Below, piece by piece: positions 27,179 to 36,330 of a stretch of 64,000 nt of DNA. Where the stretch lies: the NCBI GenBank assembly GCA_900323505.1, contig OOIN01000014.1:186001-250000 (forward strand), given 5' to 3'. A program made the position numbers and the translations under genes. The stretch's first letter is position 1, and each line of letters opens with the position of its first letter. The stretch is from Ustilago trichophora (taxonomy: Eukaryota > Basidiomycota > Ustilaginomycetes > Ustilaginales > Ustilaginaceae). Under the pieces are notes generated by a model that made no database searches, was not told the origin of the DNA, and was given only the letters and a program-made list of their open reading frames with translations.

Positions 27179-30100
27179 ATGCAGGACATTGCGCAATCAC
27201 ACGAGGCCCTTGCGTTTCCAACCAGCGGGCCCGACCACATTCCAGACGATGAGGTTGCCGCCACCCAGCAGTCCATTTTAGAAGAACTGCATACAATCAG
27301 CGAGGAGGCTCTCCCTCATCACCTCAGCCATCATTATCCCGCCACAGACGATTGCAATCAGCAAGAGCCGATCCTGGCCGACGTAGCTATGCACTCCGAA
27401 CCGTCGGGCGCTTCCCTCGACCATGCTGAGGAGCCACATGTCTCCGATAGCGAGCCTGCAAGTCCAGAGGACCAGAAAATCCCAGCATACCCCCTCCCTG
27501 AAGGCGAAGAAATCCCAACGTTACCTACATTGGATGCGAAAGAGGCCTTCCTGCCGACTCAAGTTGCAAATATCGCAGCAGCCAATGCTGAGGCAGTCCC
27601 GATAGACTCGATAGCGGCAGTGGAAGCCGTCGACGTTCTGGCAGAGCCAAGTGCGCCAGACGCAGATAACACAGCCGCGACCGCCGAGAAAGAGGCAGTA
27701 GCGACGCCTGTTGTTGCGACAGAAGTATGTGCAGACGCGGCGTTGATCGCATATCCTCATGTCGGTACGGTGGCGAACAGTTTCGAGTCGTTGTCACCCG
27801 GGCTTGCCGGCGCCGCGCAACAATCAGATGGCATGTCCTTGGCGCAATCCTGCGCAATAGCATCGGACCTCCTTGATCCTGGCGATATGAAGATGGAGGT
27901 CGAGGCGGAAGCTGATCTTGACCATACCGACCTGTTCGACGGCATAGACGCAGATGCCTTTGATGATATCGAGCTCAGCCCACCCATCTGCAGACAAGCT
28001 TTCTTGCCTCCATTGGACGATGCTGCTAACATCAACCAAAGCCAGGCACCAGCATCGCCGACCCGGATTAAAAGCCCCAAAACTTCGCAGAATGCGACCG
28101 GTCTAGAGCTCTCCTTGAATGAAGACGACGTTATGGGACCAGAGCCGCCAGAAGCACCCCAAGGTAGCCAGATGTCGTCGTTTCTCGCGCCTTCCTTTGT
28201 CGGCTTCAGAACCGGACGCGGAAAGCAAGTCAAGCCCAGCGAGAAGGCTCTTGAAGCCGCACGCAAACGCATGCTCGAGCTCGAGGCATCTCAAGACCTG
28301 CTACCGCCTCTACTAGCTTCTCAATTTGCATTCCAGCCAGCATCTCAACCTGCATCACAGCTTCACCCCCCCGCATTTGACTCGCCTTCACGGGTGCCTC
28401 AGCCGACCTCGAATGGAAGTGCAGCCAAGCCGACGCTTGACAGAGCGCCCATGCATGAGATTGCCCCACCACAGAGCAGCGTCTCGATTGCAGATCAGGT
28501 GTATTCACCTCTGTCAAACAGCAAGCCTGCTCCGGCGCAGCCAGCGACAGCAGTACAAGTGACGCCAGCCAGACAAGTGCAGCGTCAGCCATTTGCGACG
28601 CCAAAACCAGTACATAGCGCACTCTTCTACAGCAGTCAGAGTCTGGCGAGTCCGATGCGCACTCTCGCTGCTGCTTCTGGCTCACGCTTCACCACTCCGC
28701 AACCTGGCAAGCGCATTTCGCTCGGAATGATGCCAAGAGTCGAGATCGGTGGCAGCACAGGCAGAAAGAGGTCAATGCCCAAGTTTGTCACGCCATTCAA
28801 GAGCGGCAAGCGGCCCCGAGCCGAAGAGCAGGAGGATCCCACATCGCCATTACGTAGGCTGAACAACGGCGGTCCGGAATTGTCCGAACCAAGCCCCGTT
28901 TTGTATCGTCACTATCCACCTACTTCTTCTAGCAAGGCGCAAGCAAGCACCAGCTCAGAAGGCCCCGCTGTTTTCATCATGCAGTCCGCTGGGCCACGTC
29001 AGAAGTTGTCAGACGTTGGCAGACCAGAGTACTATTCGACACTACAAATGATTGCCAAAGGCGTCCCTGACGAAATCGCAGTCATCCTCAAGGACGCCTC
29101 TCGAGCAGCACAATATGCTTTCGAAGCTCCCAACAACGGACTGTTGATGCAGGAGCAAGCTCTAGACGAGCTACTTGTCCGAGGTTGCTCGAATGCAAAG
29201 CTGTCATGGGTGCAGAACCATTGGACGCTCATTCTATGGAAACTTGCTGCGGTGGTGCGCTTCGAGCCGAGCAGTGCACGCGAGCGTTGGAGCTGGGATG
29301 AGGTTATCCATCAGCTGCTATACCGCTACGAGCGTGAGGTGCATCTTGCGCAGCGGTCATGCATCAAGCGGATTCAGGAACACGACTCTTCATCAGCGAG
29401 ACCAATGGTCTTGTTTGTGTCCAAGATTTCTGAGGAAGAAAACGAGGTTCAAGACAGAGCCGGTACCGTCTTCACGCGTCGAAGCACGATTCTGGAGCTG
29501 TCAGATGGATGGTACCGCATTCAAGCCCAGATCGATCCTGTTCTGACAAGAGCTTGTCAGCGGGGCCGTCTCCGCATCGGTCAAAAGCTCGCCATTATGG
29601 GCGCAAGACTAGATACACAAGGCGACGGCCGCGAAGTGCTGACCGCGTACCACATGTCTAGCCTTGTCCTGGCCTCCAACTCCGTGTCGCTCGCTCCTTG
29701 GGATGCCAAGCTCGGCTTTGCATCCTCTCCCTTCTTTGCCAGCTTGCGCAGCCTTACGTCCGAAGGTGGCGTGGTCTCGCTCATGGATGTGATCATCACC
29801 CGGGTCTACCCAATTGCGTATATGGACGTTGAACACGCCTCCAGGGCCGGCGGCCAGCATCGTGGGGAAGACGAAGAAGCCGAACAGCTCGAAGCCTGGA
29901 CCAAGAAACGAGAAGATGCCATGGCACGTCTCGAGCTAGAAATGGAGACTGAAAATCGAAAGATGTACGATCTCGTTGAAGCGCTAGGCGATCTGATGGG
30001 CGATTCATTCTTGCCTTCCATACCAGACGATCCCAGTGGCAGACTCGAAGCTATGGCGAATACCTTGTTCGAACAGCTCCGTGCGCAGGCCAACCCGGCA

Positions 30101-30562
30101 TCAGCGGTACACGAGATGGTCGTCGCAGCCGGACACACGAGTCTGGTACCCTGGCTGCAAAACATCGCCAAAAGAGCATTGCTCGCAGAGGACGGACTCG
30201 GCAGCAGCTCCGGGTTGATCGCTGCATTGGACAGGCTCTGTCCACCTCGTAAAGTGCGCGAGTTCCGAGTGGTCAGTTTCAGAGATGCCCGACTTCCACC
30301 TCCGCCTTCCACGCCGACCGCAGCAGCAGCAATTGCAAACGCGAGCGCGGGTGCAGGAGGCAAGAAAAAGAATCCGCACGCCCGCACAGTTCATCTCACC
30401 GTCTATGATGCAGCCCAGCTAGGCGATGAGTTGCAAGAAGGTCGCCGATTCTGGGTGACCAATTTGATGCCAACATCCAAGTCGTCGTGGAGAGGACCGG
30501 ATGATGATGCAGTGGTGTCTTTGTCGACGAGACGGGATACAAAGTGGCGAGTCGTGTCCTGA
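27179..30562 (+). CDS. brh2: BRCA2-family recombination mediator (Brh2)
   Basis: Mediator that loads Rad51 on RPA-coated single-stranded DNA in homologous recombination. Single exon, 1127 residues. The N-terminal ~330 residues are acidic, Pro/Ala-rich and probably disordered. One BRC motif sits at about residues 340-366: FVGFRTGRGKQVKPSEKALE, matching the FxTxxGKxVxxSExAL pattern; the usual FxTA is FRTG here. I see only one BRC, as known for Ustilago Brh2. A basic segment (TGRKRSMPKFVTPFKSGKRPR) precedes the C-terminal DNA-binding region: the helical domain (residues ~640-720, ALDELLVRGCSNAKLSWVQNHWTLILWKLAA, WSWDEVIHQLLYRYEREV) and OB folds (LELSDGWYRIQAQIDPVLTRA, LRIGQKLAIMGARL), where Dss1 binds in this family. 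A second DNA-binding site beyond the OB folds cannot be read by eye. No frameshifts are seen. Confidence 0.93.
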   Translation: MQDIAQSHEALAFPTSGPDHIPDDEVAATQQSILEELHTISEEALPHHLSHHYPATDDCNQQEPILADVAMHSEPSGASLDHAEEPHVSDSEPASPEDQKIPAYPLPEGEEIPTLPTLDAKEAFLPTQVANIAAANAEAVPIDSIAAVEAVDVLAEPSAPDADNTAATAEKEAVATPVVATEVCADAALIAYPHVGTVANSFESLSPGLAGAAQQSDGMSLAQSCAIASDLLDPGDMKMEVEAEADLDHTDLFDGIDADAFDDIELSPPICRQAFLPPLDDAANINQSQAPASPTRIKSPKTSQNATGLELSLNEDDVMGPEPPEAPQGSQMSSFLAPSFVGFRTGRGKQVKPSEKALEAARKRMLELEASQDLLPPLLASQFAFQPASQPASQLHPPAFDSPSRVPQPTSNGSAAKPTLDRAPMHEIAPPQSSVSIADQVYSPLSNSKPAPAQPATAVQVTPARQVQRQPFATPKPVHSALFYSSQSLASPMRTLAAASGSRFTTPQPGKRISLGMMPRVEIGGSTGRKRSMPKFVTPFKSGKRPRAEEQEDPTSPLRRLNNGGPELSEPSPVLYRHYPPTSSSKAQASTSSEGPAVFIMQSAGPRQKLSDVGRPEYYSTLQMIAKGVPDEIAVILKDASRAAQYAFEAPNNGLLMQEQALDELLVRGCSNAKLSWVQNHWTLILWKLAAVVRFEPSSARERWSWDEVIHQLLYRYEREVHLAQRSCIKRIQEHDSSSARPMVLFVSKISEEENEVQDRAGTVFTRRSTILELSDGWYRIQAQIDPVLTRACQRGRLRIGQKLAIMGARLDTQGDGREVLTAYHMSSLVLASNSVSLAPWDAKLGFASSPFFASLRSLTSEGGVVSLMDVIITRVYPIAYMDVEHASRAGGQHRGEDEEAEQLEAWTKKREDAMARLELEMETENRKMYDLVEALGDLMGDSFLPSIPDDPSGRLEAMANTLFEQLRAQANPASAVHEMVVAAGHTSLVPWLQNIAKRALLAEDGLGSSSGLIAALDRLCPPRKVREFRVVSFRDARLPPPPSTPTAAAAIANASAGAGGKKKNPHARTVHLTVYDAAQLGDELQEGRRFWVTNLMPTSKSSWRGPDDDAVVSLSTRRDTKWRVVS

Positions 30563-30849
30563 GATCGCGCTGGTGGGTGTTGGTTTGCGGCTCGAGACTC
30601 TCTTTGCGGTTGATCTCTGACCGTTAATGTATTCTATCTTACAGCCTGTCGTTTTATCCGCACGTGCAATCGTCTAAGCATTCAGTCGCACTCACACAGA
30701 TACGGTACAGTGTTATTTTCTGCAAGAGACTGCAATCATAACTGAGGGGAGCCACAGCACCATCTATACATGTATGAGTCTACAAAATGGAGAGAAAATT
30801 ACTTCTCTTATGATCATCATCCAAGCCTTAATGGTGACGAGTAGGAGCG

Positions 30850-32032
30850 TTATGCATCGGCAAGGGGAATAGTGACGTCGTCGAAATAATCATGATTCAT
30901 CTTGGAGGGAGGTTCTTGTCCTGCGGGGGCACCGACGAGGAGCCAGGATGCATGGCTTCCAGAACCGGAGCCTGCGAGAGGTGTGTGGAGTTGGCCTTGG
31001 GGGGTTTGAGGGGTTTGAGGAGTCTGAGGAGTCTCGGCCTTTTGGACTGGGGTTTGCGGTGCTCCATTGACTCCAATTCCGGGTCCTTTTCCTCCTGGAC
31101 CAGGACCGTCACCCACTCCAGATCCAACGCCACCGCCAACACCAGTCCCAGCGCCGCTTCCGGCACCGGCTCCCGAACCACCGCCAGCGCCACCGCCAGT
31201 ACCAGAATCAGAGCCCGTCCCGGAGGCAGTCCCGGAGTCAGAACCCGCACCAGCCCCTGAGCCATTTCCAGCACCAGTTTCAGCACCACCCTTCATACCA
31301 TCTCCACCATTACCATCAGCGCCACCAGCGCCCTTACCATCCGTTCTACCCTTGCCTTCCGCCTTTGGAGCTTTTTTCTTCCCCGATCTAGCCCCAATAA
31401 CGGCATAAGGCAAAGGCTGACCTTCCTTCTCGGGGCAAGCATGCAAAACCTTGGGCATGTAATCTTTTGGGCCGATGATTTGCTCTACGCTATCGGCGAA
31501 TCTTGCCAGCAAATGTCCCTTATCTTTGCTTACCCGATTGACATAGCTCATAAAGACGCAACCCGGCTTTTTGTCAAAATCGAGCTCGACACAGCAGCCT
31601 CCGTAGCAGGTGCGGAAGGGGTGCCCATAATATGCTTGGCGCTCGAATAGGAAACCTCCCTCTGAACGACGACAACGTAGTGAAAAGAGAGAAATGTGGG
31701 TTGTGTTGAATTTCAATAGTTGGAAACTTTGGGAGAAGAGGGAGAGAGGACTTACGATTGTCAGTGGCGTTCACAACGGAAGCCATCACGGTACCTGGCT
31801 CAACCTGATCGACGTAGATGCAGTAATTCTGGGGATTGGTACAGAGTTGGGAGAAGACTGTGGGCGGATATGATTTGACCGCCGGTGGCGGCTGTTGTTG
31901 GCCTTCAGCAGGCGGAGTTTCTGGAGTAGTCCCCGGGTCAGGGGCTAGATTCGCTGCTCCTGCCGGCTGGACATCTTCGCAAGAAACTCGTAGCGATACG
32001 GCCAGTAAGACGAAAAACAGAATGAGAAACAT
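30850..32032 (-). CDS. Predicted secreted protein with Cys-containing core and Gly/Ser/Ala-rich tail
   Basis: Unrecognised protein, about 362 residues. Exons 32032-31756 and 31661-30850 flank a 94-base intron (GTAAGT at 31755, TTCAG at 31662); the join runs NATDN-QGGFLFERQAYYG. The first ~20 residues (MFLILFFVLLAVSLRVSC) form a clear signal peptide. A Pro-rich linker follows. The conserved-looking core has about seven cysteines (QLCTNPQNYCIYVD, FRTCYGGCCVELDFDKKPGC, HACPEKEG). Then come a Lys-rich patch, about 100 residues of Gly/Ser/Ala/Thr repeats and a PQTPQTPQTPQ run, ending NHDYFDDVTIPLADA. There is no GPI or membrane signal at the end. It may be a cell-wall or host-facing secreted protein; that is inference. 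The repeats make copy number prone to variation. It ends 287 bases from the convergent brh2 gene. Confidence 0.75.
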
Positions 32033-32656
32033 GGTGTTGGCCCGCGGAAAAGACCGTTCTAGCCTCCTTGAGAACGAGGCTCAGGCAAGGCAAGTTTTCT
32101 GCCACAAGAGGGGGGAGGGAAGGGGGGAGAGGATGTTATATGGTCTGCGAGGGAGGGAGGTTGGAAGAGATGGATGATGCTAAGGGGAAGAAAAGGAAGC
32201 AGTGCGATGCAATGCGAAGAAATAGGGCCAAAGGCGTGCGGCTTGGCGACTTCATGAGGCTTTCACATCAAGGGGCCACAGCACAGGGGGTGGTACAGCA
32301 CGACGCATGGCTTCGAACGTCCCACAATAGTGTCCCTCAAAGCAGAGACAATGCCAGGATGATCTTTGCTTGCGGTTAGCACAAAGAATGGTGGGAACGT
32401 CGTATCGGGTGGGGGTTTTCAGGGCAAAGAGTAAGGAAGAGCATCCTTACAACTCGGGATTACCGATGATCGAAAGACAAAGTGCAGCTCAGTGTGGTAT
32501 TGTGATTGATGCAAGATGAGTTTTGCGACATGTGACTTCTCGAAGGAAGATGGAAAAGATGAAGCGGCTACTGTTAGTGTCACCAACCGCCGAATCGGGG
32601 TTGGGACGCTGGTATCATGGTAAGCGAGCCCACCCTGGCCTGAAAATCAAGGGACT
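32033..32656. other. Region between the secreted protein and the retrotransposon
   Basis: About 620 bases: promoter and leader of the secreted-protein gene (-), then the left flank of the retrotransposon. Purine-rich; no gene is supported. Confidence 0.5.
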
Positions 32657-32768
32657 TCCCAGCTCATGCTTACGCGGCCGAGAGAGACACAGGGAAGGGG
32701 AGGCATACACGGTCATAGTATTGCGGGTCAGCAACGAAGTCTGCTGGCTCAGAGGCTCCCAGCCCGCC
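32657..32768 (-). repeat. Split direct repeat B2 (element 3' end)
   Basis: 112-base copy of B1 at the outer 3' end of the element. It is separated from A2 by 68 bases (32769-32836) that are not part of either repeat. Confidence 0.9.
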
Positions 32769-32836
32769 GTAGGGGCCGGTCGAGCGCAGAGAAGAGCGGA
32801 ACATACAGGCGGAACGCAAGGGAGGGATCGGGCGGG

Positions 32837-32979
32837 TGACAAAGAAGAGGCGAGTGCGTGCTCACCACAGCGCTCGCCAAAGGAAAGATGATGGAGGAAA
32901 GAGAGAAGAGAGAGAGAGACGAGAGACCTGGCTGTGGGCGCATAAGCGAGCTCAGATGAACACGCCGTCACGTGATGCA
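32837..32979 (-). repeat. Split direct repeat A2
   Basis: 143-base copy of A1, directly abutting B1. It also carries the TCACGTGA palindrome, at 32968-32975. The A2/B1 junction reproduces the joint of the two element ends. Confidence 0.92.
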
Positions 32980-33091
32980 TCCCAGCTCATGCTTACGCGG
33001 CCAAGAGAGACACAGGGAAGGGGAGGCATACACGGTCATAGTATTGCGGGTCAGCAACGAAGTCTGCTGGCTCAGAGGCTCCCAGCCCGCC
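32980..33091 (-). repeat. Split direct repeat B1
   Basis: 112 bases matching B2 (32657-32768) with a single difference that I can see (A at 33003 against G at 32680). It overlaps the 3' end of the long RT reading frame. Confidence 0.92.
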
Positions 33092-36000
33092 AATCGAGCG
33101 TCGAGGCGCCTGCGCAGCAGGAAGCGGTGTCGACGGGGCTGGGGCCAAGGGCGAGACTCTAAACGGCACCAACATCGCGCCAGGAGGTGCTGTCTGGCAC
33201 AAGGGGACCGTCGCGGACGGCAAAGAGGGCGGAAACAGAGAGGTCGCGGCGTTCTGTGGCTGAACGGTCAACGTAGCGCCTGAAACAGTCAGAGTTCCAA
33301 CGGCCAAGACACTGGATCGTGTCTGGGCTGGCGCCGAGGCGCGCAGCCCACGTGGCCGCGCTGCGCCTGAACGAGTGGCCGGCGTAAGCGGCAGGTTCCA
33401 AGCCGGCCCAGGCGATAGCCCGTCGGAGAGTGGCCACGAAGGCCGAGCGGGTGAGGGGCTCGGTGCCTGAGCGTCCGAGGCCGAACAGTGGTGCCGAGGC
33501 TGCGCGCTTGGCGGTGAGAACACGTAGTCTTTCGACAGGGCACTCCGGCCCGCCGACGAGGGGTGCAACAACTTTGACACCGAGGCGGAACGGGTCGGTC
33601 TTCGACGCAGGCAGGGTGACGATGGCGTGATCCGCCGCCAGCTCCACGCTGGCGACGCGCAAGATGGTGCCGGGGTCGGACAAGCGGTCCCAGACGACTT
33701 CCCCAGATCGCAGGAAGCAGGCAAAGGAGAGGGTGAAGGCGGCGCCAAAGACCGCACGATCCCAGGTTGAGAGGTCGGCGAAGGTGTCGAGGGCGAGGAC
33801 AAGGCGTCGAAGTAAAGGGAGGGTGATGGGGAGCTTGGCCCCTGTGCGCCGGGCTCCGTGGATTCGCTTGTAGCCGCGGAGGGCCCGTTCAAGGCGACCA
33901 CATTCGAAACCGTGGAGGGAAAGGCCGAGGTCGATGTGGTGGGAGCGGAGGTGACCAAGCTCGTGCTTGGCGGAGTGGTAGGAGCGTCCAGCGGTGGACA
34001 TGCTGCCAAGCCATTCGAGCAGGTGGAGGCCAGAGGCTGGAAAACAGGCGACGCTGGGTCCAAACCGGAAGGCACAGAAGGTGCGGTATGCAGTGATGGT
34101 GCTGCCAGCACGGTCTCGAGTACTGGCCGCCAAGCCGTTCCAGAGGAGTGTGGCCGCCGACGCAGAGATGCCCAAGCTGGGTGCGAAGGAGAGAGGGGGG
34201 TGGGCGGCTGGTCTGCGGGTGCCTGCTGGGAGAACAACAGCCGGTGAGCTGGTGGGAAGGACTGGCGGATGCGGGCAAACTGGCGGCGAGAAAGGAGATC
34301 AGCCAAGACATTGTCAGTAGACGTAACTCGGACTGGGTGGAGAGTGAGGTTGTGCACGAAACAAAGCCCAAAGATCTCGCGAATGAGGCGCTGTGTCAGT
34401 GGATCGCGCGAGCTGCCAGAGCGAAGACCATGCTCCACATTCTCGTTGTCCACGTGGATCACCACAGTGGTAGGAGAGGTCCAGTAAGGAAGGAAGCGGC
34501 GAAGTGCCTCCAGCACCGCTAGAGCCTCCAGGAAGCAAATGTTCTTCCCGCGGTGTCTGCGAGGCACTTCCTTTGAGAACGCGGCTGTGGGGTTGTGGGC
34601 GAGGCCAAGGTGAGCGCCGTACCCTCGAGGACAGGCGTCGGTCCACACGTGGGCCACGCGGAGAGGAGAGGGAGCAAGGATGCAGGTGCCGTGCCAAGTG
34701 TCGAGCACGGCGACCCACCAAGCGAGCTCGGCTAGAGCAGGGCGAGGGATGCGGCGGCGGCCAGACGTTCTGGCGCGACGAGTGCAGTCGTACAGGCGAC
34801 GAAGGAAGGCCTTTCCACAGGGGAAAACCTGAGCCACAAACTGGAGAAGTCCTGCGATGCGCTGCATGTCAAGCAAATCAGCTGTCCCGCGGCTGAGCAG
34901 TGTGCGGCATTGAGCGAGAATGTGGGCGCGGCGTTCCGGTGTGATGCCGACCGTCTGGGCGGCCGAATCAATGTCAATGCCGAGGATTTCGAGCCGCGTG
35001 AGGTCGGCAAAGGTCTTTTTGGGAGAGAGGCGAAGGCCCAGTGCAGCAGCAGCGAGGGCGAGGACTCGAACGGGCAGCAGCGCCAGCGCTGGTGCCTCGG
35101 CGGGAACGGCTCCAAACGTGTCGTCCAGGTAGTGGTTGACTGGCCACGATTGGGGTAGACAGGATGCCACCACCCAATGGAGGAACTCCGCTACCAAGTT
35201 GAACAAGAATGGGGAGCTGCTACCACCAAAGGTGAGGGCGTTCTCGCGGTACCGCGTGCCGTTGTACTGGAAGCCGAGCAGACGAGCATCAGACTCCGCT
35301 GTGACCACATGGCGAAAGGCGTCTTCGAGATCGCCTTTCCAGAGGCGACAGTGAGGGTTCGCGCGCACGAAATCGACTAAGTTTCCAATGGTCTCGTATT
35401 GAATGCGTACCACTGCAGGGTCGATGCCACTGTTGACAGAAGGGAGGGTGGTGCTAGCCGGACGACGAGGGTGAGACAAGTGGTGGATGGTACGGAGCTT
35501 GGACGAGCGAGGCTTGGGTACAACTCCAATGGGGGACTCAACGAGAGGCTGGTCGTGCCCTACGATGGTGAGGCGGCCTTCTTCCAGGCGTGCTGCAATC
35601 TCACGGCGTAAGTGGGCATGTCCAGCGTCGTCAATCGGCAGGTTGGAAGCAGGGCGGTTACTGCCTCGCAATGGCCCATTGTAGCCGAGCAGGCAACCGT
35701 GCTCGATCATGCCTGCCACCTGCGAGCGAAAGCGCTCGTCCGGGTAGTCTTGGAGGAGACGGCGCCACGCGTGCAATTGCGTCTGCATGGAGCCAATGCG
35801 AGCTGGGGAAGAGTCTGGGTCGAAGACGTCGCGAGCCAGAGTGGTGTTGGGGCGAGGGGGTGGGGAGTGCTGGCGTAGCGCCAAGAGGAGCGAAAGGCAC
35901 CGGTCAGCTGAAGGAACGTCGAGAGCTGCCGGGACCAAAGTGAGGAGCCGAGCCTGAGTCTGCTGCGGAGACGGAGAAGGTGAAGGGCCAACGTGGCCAA

Positions 36001-36169
36001 GCTGAGCCTGAGTCCGCTGCAGGGACGAGTGTTGAAGAGGGGCGACGAAGCCTTGCTGAGCCTGAGTCTGCTGCAGAGACGAGAACATTGGGGACCGGGC
36101 TTGAGTCTGCCGCGGAGACGAGCCCACGTGGTCGAGTGGGCGGGAAGGCCGAAGAATGGGACTCACCAT
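32993..36169 (-). CDS. Reverse transcriptase-RNase H polyprotein of the Ngaro-like element
   Basis: Long frame from ATG 36169 (context GCCGCCATGG, five bases after the Gag-frame TAG), about 1058 residues to the stop at 32993. The RT domain lies at roughly residues 215-420: LWKGDLEDAFRHV, LTFGGSSSPFLFN, the catalytic YLDD in NHYLDDTFGAVP (~346), and LGLRLSPKKTF. The RNase H domain follows at ~520-640: HVWTDACPRGYGAHLG, FLEALAVLEAL, VIHVDNENVEHG, with acidic D-E-D residues in place, then STDNVLADLLSR. After about residue 665 the sequence is Ser/Pro/Ala-rich without domain character, and from 34175 it runs over the recombinase gene in another frame; the true C-terminus may be shorter. The frame is also open upstream to an ATG at 36211. 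Confidence 0.88.
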   Translation of the reverse strand: MVSPILRPSRPLDHVGSSPRQTQARSPMFSSLQQTQAQQGFVAPLQHSSLQRTQAQLGHVGPSPSPSPQQTQARLLTLVPAALDVPSADRCLSLLLALRQHSPPPRPNTTLARDVFDPDSSPARIGSMQTQLHAWRRLLQDYPDERFRSQVAGMIEHGCLLGYNGPLRGSNRPASNLPIDDAGHAHLRREIAARLEEGRLTIVGHDQPLVESPIGVVPKPRSSKLRTIHHLSHPRRPASTTLPSVNSGIDPAVVRIQYETIGNLVDFVRANPHCRLWKGDLEDAFRHVVTAESDARLLGFQYNGTRYRENALTFGGSSSPFLFNLVAEFLHWVVASCLPQSWPVNHYLDDTFGAVPAEAPALALLPVRVLALAAAALGLRLSPKKTFADLTRLEILGIDIDSAAQTVGITPERRAHILAQCRTLLSRGTADLLDMQRIAGLLQFVAQVFPCGKAFLRRLYDCTRRARTSGRRRIPRPALAELAWWVAVLDTWHGTCILAPSPLRVAHVWTDACPRGYGAHLGLAHNPTAAFSKEVPRRHRGKNICFLEALAVLEALRRFLPYWTSPTTVVIHVDNENVEHGLRSGSSRDPLTQRLIREIFGLCFVHNLTLHPVRVTSTDNVLADLLSRRQFARIRQSFPPAHRLLFSQQAPADQPPTPLSPSHPAWASLRRRPHSSGTAWRPVLETVLAAPSLHTAPSVPSGLDPASPVFQPLASTCSNGLAACPPLDAPTTPPSTSLVTSAPTTSTSAFPSTVSNVVALNGPSAATSESTEPGAQGPSSPSPSLYFDALSSPSTPSPTSQPGIVRSLAPPSPSPLPASCDLGKSSGTACPTPAPSCASPAWSWRRITPSSPCLRRRPTRSASVSKLLHPSSAGRSALSKDYVFSPPSAQPRHHCSASDAQAPSPSPARPSWPLSDGLSPGPAWNLPLTPATRSGAARPRGLRASAPAQTRSSVLAVGTLTVSGATLTVQPQNAATSLFPPSLPSATVPLCQTAPPGAMLVPFRVSPLAPAPSTPLPAAQAPRRSIGGLGASEPADFVADPQYYDRVCLPFPVSLLAA
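33159..34175 (-). CDS. Tyrosine recombinase of the Ngaro-like element
   Basis: 338-residue phage-integrase-type recombinase that would insert the circular DNA intermediate. An N-terminal SAM-like DNA-binding region (STITAYRTFCAFRFG, SYHSAKHELGHLRSHH) precedes the catalytic domain. Catalytic residues visible: Arg in FACFLRSGEVVWD (~154), the H-x-x-R pair in YAGHSFRRSAATWAARLG (~265), the Trp in CLGRWNSD taking the place of the second His, and the Tyr nucleophile in FRRYVDRSA (~300). The gene lies wholly within the 3' part of the RT frame, in a different frame on the same strand. Its own ATG at 34175 is the simplest start, but a frameshift from RT is possible. The R-HxxR-W-Y set is intact. Confidence 0.9.
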   Translation of the reverse strand: MGISASAATLLWNGLAASTRDRAGSTITAYRTFCAFRFGPSVACFPASGLHLLEWLGSMSTAGRSYHSAKHELGHLRSHHIDLGLSLHGFECGRLERALRGYKRIHGARRTGAKLPITLPLLRRLVLALDTFADLSTWDRAVFGAAFTLSFACFLRSGEVVWDRLSDPGTILRVASVELAADHAIVTLPASKTDPFRLGVKVVAPLVGGPECPVERLRVLTAKRAASAPLFGLGRSGTEPLTRSAFVATLRRAIAWAGLEPAAYAGHSFRRSAATWAARLGASPDTIQCLGRWNSDCFRRYVDRSATERRDLSVSALFAVRDGPLVPDSTSWRDVGAV

Positions 36170-36174
36170 GGCGG

Positions 36175-36330
36175 CTAGGCCAATTTCTTGATGGCTGGAG
36201 GTTCTGGGCACGAGTGGACGACGTGATTGGCCTTACAACGGATGCAGATGTGTGCGCGGGTGCACTTGGGGTCCGAGCAGCCGCCAGAGTTAAACCGGAA
36301 GCAGACTTGGCCAGCGGTCTCGGCGCGCGG
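36175..36330 (-). other. In-frame Gag zinc-finger extension after a TGA stop
   Basis: Directly after the Gag TGA the same frame stays open to TAG 36177-36175. It encodes a CCCH-type pattern (C-x7-C-x4-C-x3-H) followed by a knuckle-like C-x2-C-x3-H-x4-C. Nucleic-acid-binding fingers at this place are typical of Gag proteins in related elements, so the stretch looks like the true Gag C-terminus cut off by the stop. I give the positions only and do not infer a repaired product. Confidence 0.65.
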
